From Halorubrum cibi (GTDB lineage: Archaea; Halobacteriota; Halobacteria; Halobacteriales; Haloferacaceae), in assembly GCF_900182635.1 (NCBI RefSeq), contig NZ_FXTD01000008.1, forward strand, positions 1 to 64,000: a stretch of 64,000 nucleotides of DNA, written 5' to 3'. A program made the translations under genes and the position numbers. Position 1 is the first letter of the stretch, and every line of letters begins with the position of its first letter. Of the stretch, positions 17,469 to 27,302 are shown one piece after another. The notes under the pieces were generated by a model. That model was given only the letters and a program-made list of their open reading frames with translations, had not been told where the DNA came from and did not search any database.

Positions 17469-18851
17469 ATGACTGCGAACGACTTGGATCGGAGCCTCGG
17501 ACTGTTCCCGACGATGATGATCAGCATGGGAGCGATGATCGGTAGCGGCATCTTCGTGTTACCGGCACTGGGCTACGCGAAGGCCGGGCCGGCGGTGATA
17601 CTCGCGTACCTGCTCGCCGCGCTCGTCGTGTTGCCCGCGGCGCTGTCGAAGGCGGAGATGGCCACGGCGATGCCGGAATCGGGGGGAACGTACCTCTACA
17701 TCGATCGCGCGCTCGGGCCGCTCTTCGGGACGATAGCCGGGATCGGCGCGTGGTTCTCGCTCGTGTTCAAGAGCTCGTTCGCGCTCGTCGGCCTTGGCGC
17801 GTACCTCCTCCTCTTCGCGCCGGTCCCGCAGGCCGCGGTCGTGTACGTCGCCCTCGCGCTGGGCGCGCTCGTCGTCGCCTTGAACGTCTCCGGGACGAAG
17901 CTCAGTGGAACGATCCAGGCGGTCGTCGTCACGGCCGTCGTCGCCGGACTGTTGGCGTACACCGTCGACGCCGGTTTCGCGATCGACACCGCCTCCTACA
18001 CCCCCTTCGCGACCCACGGACGGATGGGAGTCGTCACCGCGGCCGCGTTCGTCTTCGTCTCCTACGCCGGCGTCACGAAGGTCGCGAGCGTGGCCGAGGA
18101 GGTGAAAGACCCCGGTCGGAACCTCCCTCGCGCGATGCTCGGTTCGATGGCGGTCATGACGGTTCTGTACGTCGCGGTGGTCGGAGCGATCGTCGGGTTG
18201 AGCGATCCCGAGGTACTGACGACGGGCGGCCCCGGCGGGTCGGCCTCACTCACGCCGATGGCCGACGGCGCGGGCACGCTCCTCGGCGGGTTCGGTGTCG
18301 TCTTCATCTCCGTGATAGCCGTCGTGGCGCTCACGAGCATGGCGAACGCCGGGGTGTTGTCCTCCTCGCGGTTCCCGCTCGCGATGAGCCGGGACGACTT
18401 GCTCCCGCCGGGATTGGGACGGATCGACGCCCGGTTCAAGACGCCGCGCAACTCGGTGCTTCTCACCGGTGCGGTACTGTTATCGCTCATCGCGTTCGTC
18501 CCGGTCATCGAACTCGCGAAACTGGCGAGCGCCTTCCAGATCCTCGTCTTCTCGTTCGAGAACCTGGCGCTCGTGGCGTTTCGCGTCGCCGACGTCCCGT
18601 CCTACGATCCCGATTTCACCGCCCCCGGATACCCCTACGTCCAGCTGTTCGGGTTCCTCGCCGGACTGGGCCTGCTCACGCAGATGGGGACGCTACCGAT
18701 CCTCGGAGCGGTCGGGATCATCGTCGGCAGCGCGTTGATGTACTTCCTCTACGGCCGATCCCGGACCGAACGGACCGGCGCGCTCGGGACGATCGTCCAC
18801 CGTCGTCGCGGCGAGGAGGACGACGGGATCGCCTCGACGGAGGCGGAATGA
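17469..18851 (+). CDS. APC-family amino acid permease
   Basis: This 460-residue transporter has about twelve membrane helices. The N-terminus is of APC type: GAMIGSGIFVLPALGYAKAG holds the substrate-binding GSGIF motif of helix 1, then LPAALSKAEMATAMPESGGT. It imports or exchanges amino acids in the cytoplasmic membrane. ATG 17469 is preferred because it follows the TATA element and the GTATAC pair. An Lrp/AsnC regulator with a TrkA-C domain lies 79 bases downstream on the same strand and probably controls it. The substrate is unknown. Confidence 0.88.
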   Translation: MTANDLDRSLGLFPTMMISMGAMIGSGIFVLPALGYAKAGPAVILAYLLAALVVLPAALSKAEMATAMPESGGTYLYIDRALGPLFGTIAGIGAWFSLVFKSSFALVGLGAYLLLFAPVPQAAVVYVALALGALVVALNVSGTKLSGTIQAVVVTAVVAGLLAYTVDAGFAIDTASYTPFATHGRMGVVTAAAFVFVSYAGVTKVASVAEEVKDPGRNLPRAMLGSMAVMTVLYVAVVGAIVGLSDPEVLTTGGPGGSASLTPMADGAGTLLGGFGVVFISVIAVVALTSMANAGVLSSSRFPLAMSRDDLLPPGLGRIDARFKTPRNSVLLTGAVLLSLIAFVPVIELAKLASAFQILVFSFENLALVAFRVADVPSYDPDFTAPGYPYVQLFGFLAGLGLLTQMGTLPILGAVGIIVGSALMYFLYGRSRTERTGALGTIVHRRRGEEDDGIASTEAE

Positions 18852-18930
18852 CCGACCCGACGGCCGTCGGCAACTCTCGGAGCGTTCCGGAGGCACAACC
18901 GATAAGCACCGCCCTCTCGGGGGTTCGGGT

Positions 18931-19686
18931 ATGACGTATCGAATGGACGAGATCGACCGACGTATCGTCCACGCGCTGATGGAGGACGCGCGCAACACCT
19001 CCGCCCCGATGATCGCCGAGGGACTGAACGTCTCCGCGGGCACCGTCCGGAATCGGATCGACCGGCTCGAGGAGGCCGGAATCATTCAGGGGTACACGGC
19101 GACCATCGACTTCGAGCAGGCGGGCGGGCGACTGACGTCGCTGTACATGTGTACGGTCCCCGCCGCCGAGCGCGAGCGACTCGCGCTGGCCGCCCGGTCG
19201 ATCCCGGGCGTGATCAACGTCCGGGTGCTGATGGCCGGTCGGCGCGACCTCCAGGTCGTCGCCGTCGGAAACGACACGCGGGACCTCCGGGAGATCGCCC
19301 GTTCCCTTTCCGAGCTCGACATCCGGATCGAGGACGAGGAACTCGTTCAAACGGAGATCCGGAGCCCGTACGCTGCCTTCGGCCCGGACGACGTCTCGGG
19401 TGCGGCGGAGGCGACAGACCTCGTGACCCTCGGCGACGGCACCGACGTGTTCGAAGTGGCCGTCGCCGAGGGAGCGCCGATCGCCGGAACGAGTCTCGAA
19501 GCGGCTCGCGAGGACGGAACGCTCGCGGATCAGGTCGTGTTGATCTCGATCGAACGGGACGGCCGGATCGTCCAACCCGAGGAGACGACCGTCATCGAGG
19601 CGGACGACGTCGTCACGCTGATCCCGCGGACCGTCGCGGCCGACGAGGCGCTCGACGCGTTCCAGGAACCGGATTCCACCGAGTGA
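18931..19686 (+). CDS. Lrp/AsnC-type regulator fused to TrkA-C (RCK_C) domain
   Basis: This is a 251-residue protein. The N-terminal winged HTH (about 4-50: DEIDRRIVHALMEDARN, LNVSAGTVRNRIDRLEEAGI) is of AsnC type. The middle region (about 60-135) resembles the Lrp ligand domain. Residues about 160-235 (TDVFEVAVAEGAPIAGTSL, DGRIVQPEETTVIEADDVVT) form a TrkA-C/RCK_C ligand domain. This domain mix occurs in haloarchaeal regulators next to transporters. A TATA-like gataag at about 18901 lies 30 bases before ATG 18931; ATG 18943 is an alternative. It probably senses a small ligand and regulates the adjacent permease, perhaps through the GTATAC pair. Confidence 0.85.
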   Translation: MTYRMDEIDRRIVHALMEDARNTSAPMIAEGLNVSAGTVRNRIDRLEEAGIIQGYTATIDFEQAGGRLTSLYMCTVPAAERERLALAARSIPGVINVRVLMAGRRDLQVVAVGNDTRDLREIARSLSELDIRIEDEELVQTEIRSPYAAFGPDDVSGAAEATDLVTLGDGTDVFEVAVAEGAPIAGTSLEAAREDGTLADQVVLISIERDGRIVQPEETTVIEADDVVTLIPRTVAADEALDAFQEPDSTE

Positions 19687-19736
19687 GTTGATCGTCGCGC
19701 GGGTCGAGCGCGGAGCCCCTACGTCGAGTCTGCTCC

Positions 19737-20483
19737 CTACGTCGACTCCGCCTCGCCGTCCGTCGATTCTTCGGGCTCGTAGTCCCGTCGGACGACGATC
19801 ACCGGATCGCCGGTTCGGTCGGCTATCCGGTCCGGTAGCGTCCCGAAGATCCGGTCACCCAACCGCGATTCCGCCTGGTACATCACGACGGCGTCGTACT
19901 CGTCCGCGAGCCGGAGGATCTCCTCGTCGTGTTCCTCCCCTTCGACGACGCGGGTGTCGACCAGGTCCGCGTCCAGCCCGGCCTCGATCATCCCCTCGCG
20001 CGTCTCCTCGACGATCGATTCCGCGCGCTTTCTGGACTCGCCGCCCTCCGCCACGTGAAACAGCGTGACCTCCCGGGTCGAGTCCTCACAGAGCACGTTG
20101 ACGAACGCCGGAAGCCGAGAGAACTCCGCGACCGCCGGGATCGGAACGAGGATCCGATCGATTCCCTCCGTCGGGGCCGGGTTGAGTTCCGCCGCGCAGT
20201 CCTCCTCGAGCATCACTCGGTCTATGGCGGTCGCCCGATCCTTTCCGAACACCAGACGAGTTCGCACCGAACGGCTCGCCTCGCGGAACGGCTCCGCGAT
20301 CGCATCGAGGGTCGCTTGCGCCTCCCCCTCGAACTGCTCGCGAGCCGCCTCCCTCGGCGTCTGTTCGGGGACCGCGAAGTGACCCAGAACCACGATGTCG
20401 AGCGAAGCGAGATCCCGCACGAGAACCGGTGCGATCGGCTCGGGGTCGGGCAGTTCGACGGGAACGAGGATCGTGTCGGTCAT
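19737..20483 (-). CDS. UspA-family protein with two Usp domains
   Basis: This 248-residue protein consists of two consecutive universal-stress-protein folds. The first starts TDTILVPVELPDPEPIAPV, and the second begins near residue 108 with IDRILVPIPAVAEFSRLP. It ends in a fold finishing with PVIVVRRDYEPEE. The ATP-binding G-2x-G-9x-G(S/T) motif is poorly kept in the first half; LGDRIFGTLPDRIADRTG in the second is close. Homologues sit beside APC or Na+-coupled amino-acid transporters in haloarchaea, fitting the permease 0.9 kb away. It is a cytosolic, probably nucleotide-responsive regulator of transport or stress (inference). Confidence 0.82.
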   Translation of the reverse strand: MTDTILVPVELPDPEPIAPVLVRDLASLDIVVLGHFAVPEQTPREAAREQFEGEAQATLDAIAEPFREASRSVRTRLVFGKDRATAIDRVMLEEDCAAELNPAPTEGIDRILVPIPAVAEFSRLPAFVNVLCEDSTREVTLFHVAEGGESRKRAESIVEETREGMIEAGLDADLVDTRVVEGEEHDEEILRLADEYDAVVMYQAESRLGDRIFGTLPDRIADRTGDPVIVVRRDYEPEESTDGEAEST

Positions 20484-20587
20484 ACCGTATCTCAGGGACC
20501 GACGAGAAAGTATCTACCGCCGATTCCCGCTCGCCCGGTATCGATCCGCGCCGCCGGATCTCCTTCGTTTCGCGGACGTTCCTTCGG

Positions 20588-22585
20588 TCAGTTCTCGGCG
20601 ACGTCGTCTCCGTCACCTCGCCTCTCGGAACCGCGTTCCGCGATATGGCGGGCCGCCTCGCTCAGTCCGCCGGTGGCCGGCGGCGTTTCGCCGTCGATCC
20701 CGCGGTCCGCTCCGTCCTCGACCGCGATTTCACCGTCGTCGTCGCTTCCGCTCCCCGCAGTTTCCTCAACCGATGCGATCCCGCCGTCGATCTCGTCGAT
20801 CTCCTCCGGCGTCGCGTCCGGCGGGTACGACCGTTCCCCGGAGGGGACGAACGCGGTCTCCACCTCCCGAACCGTCTCGCGGACGGCCGGCTCGTCCAAC
20901 CGGTCGGCGTACGCCTCGCGGATCAGGTCGGGCACGGCGTACGCGTAGTGGCCGCGCCCGGCGTGGCGGATGAGCCCGGCCTTCCGGATCGGTCGGTGGC
21001 GGCTGTAGGCGTGGCCGGCGTCGCCGTCGCCGCCGGCGTCGATGTGAGCGGCCACCGGGTCGGAGACACCCTCGCGCCGGTAGTGTCGCAACATCCCCCG
21101 CGACAGCTCGGGGAGCGACTCGATCCGCCCGCGGAGTTCGTCGATCACCGCCTCGCGGGTGCCGAGCTCGATCGCGTCGTCGAACCGGAGCGCGCCCTCT
21201 GCCACGTCCGCACGCGTCACCGGATCCACGTCGGCTGCCGCCGCGATCTCGTTCTCGGCGTGACCGTCCCGGCGCTCGTCGCCCGGGTCCCTCCCGTCGT
21301 CCCGGATCTCTCCGTCGTCTCGGATCCCTCCGTCGTCACCGCCGTCGTCACCGCCGCCGGCGGGATCGTCGGTTCCGTCGTCCGGGTCGAGAACGTCGCC
21401 CTCCGAGCCGCCGGAATCATCGTCAACCCCGACCGTCTCGTCCGTCGGTTCCTCGTCGTACTCGCCGAGTCCGGACTGGTCCAGCCGCTTCTCCGAGGCG
21501 ACGGATCGGCCGGAGCCGCCGCGGTAGGGGGCCTCCGCCTTGCCCAGAAGCGCCTGTGCGAACTGGTCCGCCATGTTACTCAGGTCGCGAGCCTCCTCCA
21601 GTTCGCCCTCGAGCTGGCGGATCCGCTGGTCCTTCTTCTCGAGCTCCTGTCGGAGGTCGGCGAGCTCGGACTCGCGACGCGCCTCCTCGTCGGAGATGGA
21701 CTGGAGCTCCCCGACGAGATCGCTGGAGACCGACTTGAGCTCCGGCCGCTCGAAGTCGTCGAGTCCGGGGGTCGCGCCCGCGTCGAACGTCTCCTTGCGG
21801 TGGAACTGGATCCGACGGATCGACTCGTCCCAGTCGGTCATCAGGAACGCCTCGCCGTCGCCTAAGTCCTCGACGGCGCTCGCGTACTTCGAGCCGAGGA
21901 TCCGGCCCACGACCTTCGTGTCGTTGTCCCAGGTGAGCCGGTGCCAACAGAGCCAGTCGCACTGGGTGATGAAGTCCTTTTTCACGTCGGCGGGCCGCTG
22001 GCTGATCCCGACGATCCCGAGGCCGTGTTTCCGGCCGCGTTTTCCCACCTTGATCAGCATCTTGCCCGTCTCGTCCATCCCGCCGCCTTCCGGGATGTAC
22101 TCGTGACACTCTTCCACGACGAGCAGGAAGGGCTTCTTCAGGCGCTTCTCCTTGGCGAACAGCTGTTTGACCACTTCTAAGAGGAGCTCGTTGGCGGTGT
22201 CCTCCTCGAGGTAGCCGGAGACGTCGAGGATGATCGGGACGTTCTGCTCCAACGTGAGGTTCGCGAGCTTCTCGGCGTGTTCCGGGGAGACGACGATGTC
22301 GCACTCCTCGTCGGCACCGGCGTGAAGAATTTCATACTCTTCCTTTAAACCGTAATATTCACCGTCTGTGTCAACGATCATGACGGGAAAACCGTTGGAT
22401 AACAGGTTCTCAATGACGACGCTCGCGGTGTTGCTCTTTCCGGAGCCGCTCTTGCCGGTGATGAACGAGCGGCCGGTGAGCACGTCGACCACCGGAAGCT
22501 CCACCGGCGACCCCGGTTCCGCCGTCGCGTCGCCGCCGATCCCCTCGCTGACGTCCGCGACGTGGATCGTCTCCTGCTCGGTCAT
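20588..22585 (-). CDS. HerA/FtsK-type ATPase (DUF87 domain)
   Basis: This 665-residue protein begins MTEQETIHVADVSEG. The ATPase has Walker A GKSGSGKS (44-51), Walker B LLVVEECHEY (about 155-163), TGKMLIKVGKRGRKHGLG and GISQRPADVKKDF. This order matches the HerA-like helicases of COG0433. A coiled coil (about 285-335) is followed by an acidic low-complexity linker rich in D, G and E, and a C-terminal helical domain. HerA proteins form hexameric DNA translocases with the NurA nuclease in repair, but no nurA neighbour is present. The CoCo-like coiled coil and acidic linker resemble the haloarchaea-specific DUF87 group rather than true repair HerA. It is divergent from purE. Confidence 0.82.
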   Translation of the reverse strand: MTEQETIHVADVSEGIGGDATAEPGSPVELPVVDVLTGRSFITGKSGSGKSNTASVVIENLLSNGFPVMIVDTDGEYYGLKEEYEILHAGADEECDIVVSPEHAEKLANLTLEQNVPIILDVSGYLEEDTANELLLEVVKQLFAKEKRLKKPFLLVVEECHEYIPEGGGMDETGKMLIKVGKRGRKHGLGIVGISQRPADVKKDFITQCDWLCWHRLTWDNDTKVVGRILGSKYASAVEDLGDGEAFLMTDWDESIRRIQFHRKETFDAGATPGLDDFERPELKSVSSDLVGELQSISDEEARRESELADLRQELEKKDQRIRQLEGELEEARDLSNMADQFAQALLGKAEAPYRGGSGRSVASEKRLDQSGLGEYDEEPTDETVGVDDDSGGSEGDVLDPDDGTDDPAGGGDDGGDDGGIRDDGEIRDDGRDPGDERRDGHAENEIAAAADVDPVTRADVAEGALRFDDAIELGTREAVIDELRGRIESLPELSRGMLRHYRREGVSDPVAAHIDAGGDGDAGHAYSRHRPIRKAGLIRHAGRGHYAYAVPDLIREAYADRLDEPAVRETVREVETAFVPSGERSYPPDATPEEIDEIDGGIASVEETAGSGSDDDGEIAVEDGADRGIDGETPPATGGLSEAARHIAERGSERRGDGDDVAEN

Positions 22586-22705
22586 ACCCGTGACAGGTAG
22601 CGCCCGCGTGATAAACCATCGCCTCAGCGCGTGGCAACGAAGGGACGCCGCCGCGGGGGACGCGAAGCCGCAACGACTTACATCCCGCCGGCCGATCCCG
22701 GATCC

Positions 22706-23323
22706 ATGACCACGGTCCAGGACCTCATCGACCGGCTCGAGACGGAGGCGACGGCGGACGCCGACCCGGAGACGACCCCCGACGTGGGGATCGTCATGGG
22801 ATCGGACTCCGATCTCCCGACGATGGAGGGATCCTACGACGCGCTCTCGGAGCTCGGGTTCGCGGAACAGACCGACTTCCACGACGCGCCCGACGCGCGG
22901 TTCACCTTCGAGAGCTACGTCGTCTCCGCACACCGCACCCCCGAGCTCATGTACGCCTACGGCGAGACCGCCGCGGACCGCGGACTCGACGTGATCGTCG
23001 CGGGCGCGGGCGGGAAGTCGGCGGACCTCCCGAACATGACCGCGTCGATCGCGTACCCGATCCCCGTGATCGGGGTTCCCGTCCAGGAGAAGTCCGTGGA
23101 CTCGGTGATCGGGATGCCGACCGGCGCGCCCATCGTCGCCGTCGACGCCGGCAAGTCGTTCAACGCGGGGCTGTCGGCCGCCCAGGTTCTCGCGCGCGAA
23201 CACGACGAGATCGAGGAGCGGCTTGTCGAGTACCACGAGGATCTCAAGGGCGACGTCGCCGACGTCTCCGCCGACCTCCACGACATGGGGAGAGACGGCT
23301 TCAGAGCGTCCCGCGAGGAGTAG
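22706..23323 (+). CDS. purE: N5-CAIR mutase / AIR carboxylase catalytic subunit
   Basis: This 205-residue PurE acts in purine synthesis, making CAIR. Signatures are GIVMGSDSDLPTM, YVVSAHRTPE, VIVAGAGGKSADLPNM and VIGVPVQEKSVDSV. The C-terminal tail (about 170-205) is a haloarchaeal extension of helical character. It is divergent from the DUF87 ATPase with 120 bases between starts. No purK neighbour is visible, so the class (mutase versus carboxylase) is not decided by context. Confidence 0.93.
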   Translation: MTTVQDLIDRLETEATADADPETTPDVGIVMGSDSDLPTMEGSYDALSELGFAEQTDFHDAPDARFTFESYVVSAHRTPELMYAYGETAADRGLDVIVAGAGGKSADLPNMTASIAYPIPVIGVPVQEKSVDSVIGMPTGAPIVAVDAGKSFNAGLSAAQVLAREHDEIEERLVEYHEDLKGDVADVSADLHDMGRDGFRASREE

Positions 23324-23455
23324 CGTTCGCAGGGCCCCGAGGTGCCGATCCCGTCGCTTTCGAGGGGCCGGTTTCGCGACACAGCGGCCTCGCGCGCACG
23401 AGTCTCAACGCTTATGAGGGGGCGGTTCAAACCCCAGCACGTTACGGAGACCTAT

Positions 23456-23875
23456 ATGAGTGATTGGATAGCGATCGGCGCCTTGGCGGCCGTCGGCCTC
23501 CTCATCCCGATAGGGATGATGACGGTTTCGGCGTTGCTCCGTCCGAGCGTGCCTGAGACCGGGAAAAGTACTACCTACGAGTCCGGCGAGACCCCGACGG
23601 GCGGGACGCGGATCCGGTTCAACATCCAGTATTACATGGTCGCGCTGTTGTTCGTCGTCTTCGACATCGAGACCGTGTTGCTGTTCCCGTGGGCCGTCAT
23701 CTACCGTCCGGCGATCGAGGCGGGCGTCCCCATGGTCGACCTGCTGTGGCCGATGTTGACCTTCGTCGGGATCCTCGCGATCGGGCTCGGCTGGGCGTGG
23801 CGGACCGGCGCGGTCGAGTGGGCCCGCAGCTCCCGTGCGGCCAGCAGGAAGACGGAGCGTGACATCAACACATGA
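23456..23875 (+). CDS. nuoA: NADH dehydrogenase-like complex, subunit A
   Basis: This 139-residue membrane subunit of complex I has three hydrophobic helices and the conserved RFNIQYYMVALLFVVFDIE segment, followed by FPWAV. It opens the twelve-gene nuo operon. A TATA-like cttatga at about 23411-23417 would give a short leader. The last four bases overlap nuoB (ATGA). Confidence 0.93.
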   Translation: MSDWIAIGALAAVGLLIPIGMMTVSALLRPSVPETGKSTTYESGETPTGGTRIRFNIQYYMVALLFVVFDIETVLLFPWAVIYRPAIEAGVPMVDLLWPMLTFVGILAIGLGWAWRTGAVEWARSSRAASRKTERDINT

Positions 23876-24570
23876 GCAGCGATCAACCGTTCATCACCGA
23901 CGAATCGCGCGTGGTAACAGAGACCCGCGACAGCCGCATGACGGGACAGGGGGACCGCTTCAACTCCCGGCTCCGGGAGGCGTTCGGCTCCTCGCCCTTC
24001 ATCCTCACCAAGTTCGACAAGTTCCTGAACTGGTGTCGCGGCTCCTCGATGTTCATGCTACAGTTCGGCATCGCCTGCTGTAGCATCGAGATGATGCACA
24101 CCTACGCGGTGAAACACGACCTCGACCGCTTCGGCAGCGGGGTCCCCCGCGCCTCGCCGCGACAGGCCGACGTGATGATCGTTCCCGGGACGATCGTCTC
24201 GAAGTTCGCTCCGCGGATGAAGCGCGTCTACGACCAGATGCCCGAGCCGAAGTTCGTCGTCGGGATGGGATCGTGTACCATCTCCGGCGGCCCGTTCCAG
24301 GAGGGATACAACGTGATCAAGGGCGCAGAAGAGGTCATTCCGATCGACATCCACGTCCCCGGATGCCCGCCGCGTCCGGAGGCGCTCGTCTACGGGGTCG
24401 TCAAGCTTCAGGAGCGCATCGCGAACGGGGAGGCCGCCCCCGTGACGGTGAAGCCGTACGAGCTCGAGGAGTTCTCCGACCTCGAGAAGGACGAGCTCGT
24501 CGAGACGCTCGCCGACCAGATCGACGAGGACGAACTCGTCATGCGGTACAACTTCGCCGATTCACCATGA
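23872..24570 (+). CDS. nuoB: NADH dehydrogenase-like complex, subunit B
   Basis: This 232-residue peripheral subunit holds the N2 [4Fe-4S] cluster that passes electrons to quinone. Ligands are C69-C70 in [11 protein letters not shown]135 in [10 protein letters not shown] and C165 in VPGCPPRPE. The N-terminus is about 40 residues longer than in bacterial NuoB. It overlaps nuoA by four bases and nuoCD by four (ATGA). Confidence 0.96.
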   Translation: MSSDQPFITDESRVVTETRDSRMTGQGDRFNSRLREAFGSSPFILTKFDKFLNWCRGSSMFMLQFGIACCSIEMMHTYAVKHDLDRFGSGVPRASPRQADVMIVPGTIVSKFAPRMKRVYDQMPEPKFVVGMGSCTISGGPFQEGYNVIKGAEEVIPIDIHVPGCPPRPEALVYGVVKLQERIANGEAAPVTVKPYELEEFSDLEKDELVETLADQIDEDELVMRYNFADSP

Positions 24571-26234
24571 GCCTCGAAGCACCAGACACCACAGAGACGG
24601 ACGAGGTCCCGGAGCGGACCCCCGACGAGCTGGAGGCCCTGCTCGGCGACCTCGTCATCGACCGCGACGACCACCTGAACGCGCCCGGTTTCGTGATCCG
24701 GCCCGATGCCGTCCAGGAGACGCTCTCGAGACTCAAGTCGGAGGCGGGCTACGACCACCTATCGCTCGTCACGGCTCAGGAGTACGAGAACCGATACGAG
24801 TCGATCTACCACCTGAAGAAGTTCGACGACCCGACCCAGGAGGTCAGCGTCGTCGTCCCCGCGGACAAGGACGACCCCGTCTCGGAGTCGGGAGACGCCG
24901 TCTTCCGCACGGCGGACTGGCACGAGCGGGAGGCGTACGACCTGATCGGGATCGAGTACGACGACCACCCCGACCTGCGGCGGATCCTCCTTCCGGAGAC
25001 GTGGCAGGGTCACCCCCTGTCGATGGACTACGACAAGGACCGTCCGCAGATCGCCACGCTGCCGGAGCACGCCAACCCGCTCGAGGACCATCACCACGAC
25101 TCGGAGTCGGACACGATGTTCCTCAACATCGGGCCGCACCACCCGGCGACCCACGGCGTCCTCCACCTGAAGACGATCCTCGACGGCGAGCAGGTGATCG
25201 ACGTGGAGCCGGACATCGGCTACCTCCACCGCTGTGAGGAACAGATGGCCCAGTCGGGCACGTACCGCCACCAGATCATGCCGTACCCCGACCGCTGGGA
25301 CTACATCTCGGCGGGCCTGCTCAACGAGTGGGCGTACGCGCGTGCCGCAGAGGACCTCGCGGACATCGAGGTTCCCGAGTACGCGCAGGTCATCCGCACC
25401 ATGGGCGCGGAGATGTGTCGGATCGCCGCGCACATGCTCGCGCTCGCGACGTTCGCGCTCGACGTGAACGGCGACTTCACCGCGACGTTCATGTACGCGA
25501 TCAACGACCGCGAGCGCGTCCAGGACCTGCTCGAGGACCTGACGGGCCAGCGGCTGATGTTCAACTACTTCCGGCTCGGCGGCGTCGTCTGGGACTTACC
25601 CGAGCCCCGCGGGGAGTTCTTCTCGAAGACGCGGGACTTCCTCGACCAGCTGCCCGGCTCCGTCGAGGAGTACCACGACCTGGTCACCGCGAACGAGATA
25701 TTCCAGATGCGGACGATCGACACGGGGATCCTCCCGCCGGAGGTCGCGAAGAACTACGGCGCGACCGGTCCGGTCGCCCGCGGTTCGGGGGTCGACTACG
25801 ACCTGCGTCGCGACGACCCGTACGGCTACTACGACGAGTTGGAGTGGGACGTGGTGACCGAGGACGGCTGTGACAACTACTCCCGACTGCTCGTCCGGAT
25901 GCGCGAGGTCGAGGAGTCCGCGAAGATCATCGAGCAGTGTATCGACCTGCTCGAGGACTGGCCCGAGGAGGAGCGCAACATCCAGGCCAACGTCCCGCGG
26001 ACGCTGCGGCCCGACGACGACACCGAGATCTATCGCGCGGTCGAGGCCGCCAAGGGCGAGCTCGGCATCTACATGCGCGCGGACGGCACCGACAAACCCG
26101 CCCGCTTCAAGATCCGGTCGCCGTGCTTTTCGAACCTCCAGACGCTGCCGGAGATGGCGAACGGCGAGTACATCCCCGACGTGATCGCCGCGTTGGGTAG
26201 CCTCGACATCGTGCTCGGGGAGGTGGACCGCTGA
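24567..26234 (+). CDS. nuoCD: NADH dehydrogenase-like complex, fused subunits C and D
   Basis: This 555-residue fusion has a NuoC domain (about 1-180, ending HEREAYDLIGIEYDDHPDLR and LPETWQGHPL) and a NuoD domain (about 185-555, MFLNIGPHHPATHGVL, LGGVVWDLP). Together with NuoB it forms the quinone-reducing site of the peripheral arm. It overlaps nuoB by four bases. The stop TGA overlaps the nuoH start (TGATG). Confidence 0.96.
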   Translation: MSLEAPDTTETDEVPERTPDELEALLGDLVIDRDDHLNAPGFVIRPDAVQETLSRLKSEAGYDHLSLVTAQEYENRYESIYHLKKFDDPTQEVSVVVPADKDDPVSESGDAVFRTADWHEREAYDLIGIEYDDHPDLRRILLPETWQGHPLSMDYDKDRPQIATLPEHANPLEDHHHDSESDTMFLNIGPHHPATHGVLHLKTILDGEQVIDVEPDIGYLHRCEEQMAQSGTYRHQIMPYPDRWDYISAGLLNEWAYARAAEDLADIEVPEYAQVIRTMGAEMCRIAAHMLALATFALDVNGDFTATFMYAINDRERVQDLLEDLTGQRLMFNYFRLGGVVWDLPEPRGEFFSKTRDFLDQLPGSVEEYHDLVTANEIFQMRTIDTGILPPEVAKNYGATGPVARGSGVDYDLRRDDPYGYYDELEWDVVTEDGCDNYSRLLVRMREVEESAKIIEQCIDLLEDWPEEERNIQANVPRTLRPDDDTEIYRAVEAAKGELGIYMRADGTDKPARFKIRSPCFSNLQTLPEMANGEYIPDVIAALGSLDIVLGEVDR

Positions 26235-27301
26235 TGGGCACGGTACAGCTGTTCCCGGAGTTCATCTCGGAAACCCTGGGGCTCTCGGGCGTGCTCGGCG
26301 ACGTCGTCGGCTCGCTCGTCGCCGCCGCGGTCGTCGGGAACATCGTGCTCGCGTTCACCGGCGTCGCCGGCCCGTGGGCGAAACGGAAGATCACGGCGGC
26401 GTTCACCGACCGGATCGCCGTCAACCGGATCGGTCCGTTCGGGCTGCTCATCATCCCGGCGGCGGCGGTCCAGCTGCTCGCGAAGGAGCTCATCGTCCCC
26501 GAGGGCGTCGACCGCCCCACGTGGGACCTCGCGCCGATCGTGTTGCCTGCGTCGGCGCTGCTCGGCTTCTCCGTGATCCCGATGGGACGGCTCGGCCCGG
26601 TGAACCTCCAGATCGCCGACCCCGAGGTCGGATTGGCGCTGGTGTTCGCGTTCGCCTCCATCGCCTCGGTGTCGCTGGTGATGGCCGGCTACGCCTCGAA
26701 CAACAAGTACTCCATGCTGGGCGGGCTCCGCGCGGTCGCACAGAACCTCGCGTACGAGATACCGCTCATCGTGACCGCGATGTCCGTCGTGATCTTCGCG
26801 GGGACGCTCCAGATGAGCGGCATCGTCGCCGCACAGACCGACGTCCTGTTCAGCGTCGGCGGCTTCGACGTCCCGACGTGGTACGCCTTCGTCAACCCGT
26901 TCGCGTTCGTGTTGTTCCTCACGGCGAACATGGCGGAGATCGGGCGGAACCCGTTCGACATCCCGGAGGCGCCGACGGAGATCGTCGCGGGGTATCAGAC
27001 GGAGTACTCCTCGGCGTACTTCGTGTTGTTCTACCTGGGAGAGTTCGTCCACGTCTTCCTCGGCGGGGCGATCCTCGCCGTGACGTTCCTCGGCGGGGCG
27101 TCGGGTCCCGGACCGGAGAGCATCGGCTTCCTCTGGTTCGTGGTGAAGATCTGGGGATTCTTCCTGTTCACGCAGTGGGCGCGCTCGGCGCTGCCGCGCG
27201 TCCGTATCGACCAGCTGATCGAGATCGGCTGGAAGGGAATGCTGGTGCTGTCGTTCGCGAACTTGGTTCTCACGGCCGTGATCGTGGGGGTGATCGCCTG
27301 A
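26234..27301 (+). CDS. nuoH: NADH dehydrogenase-like complex, subunit H
   Basis: This 355-residue membrane subunit joins the peripheral arm to the membrane arm at the quinone site. Eight or more helices are present, with the conserved loop AEIGRNPFDIPEAPTEIVAG, then YQTEYSS, that lines the quinone chamber. Its ATG overlaps the nuoCD stop by one base. Confidence 0.95.
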   Translation: MGTVQLFPEFISETLGLSGVLGDVVGSLVAAAVVGNIVLAFTGVAGPWAKRKITAAFTDRIAVNRIGPFGLLIIPAAAVQLLAKELIVPEGVDRPTWDLAPIVLPASALLGFSVIPMGRLGPVNLQIADPEVGLALVFAFASIASVSLVMAGYASNNKYSMLGGLRAVAQNLAYEIPLIVTAMSVVIFAGTLQMSGIVAAQTDVLFSVGGFDVPTWYAFVNPFAFVLFLTANMAEIGRNPFDIPEAPTEIVAGYQTEYSSAYFVLFYLGEFVHVFLGGAILAVTFLGGASGPGPESIGFLWFVVKIWGFFLFTQWARSALPRVRIDQLIEIGWKGMLVLSFANLVLTAVIVGVIA

Positions 27302-27302
27302 T

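Noticed and set aside
23420-23450. Possible tRNA T-arm (GGTTCAAACCCC) before nuoA
   Set aside because: No matching acceptor, D or anticodon stems can be drawn in the surrounding 80 bases. It lies in the nuoA promoter/leader.
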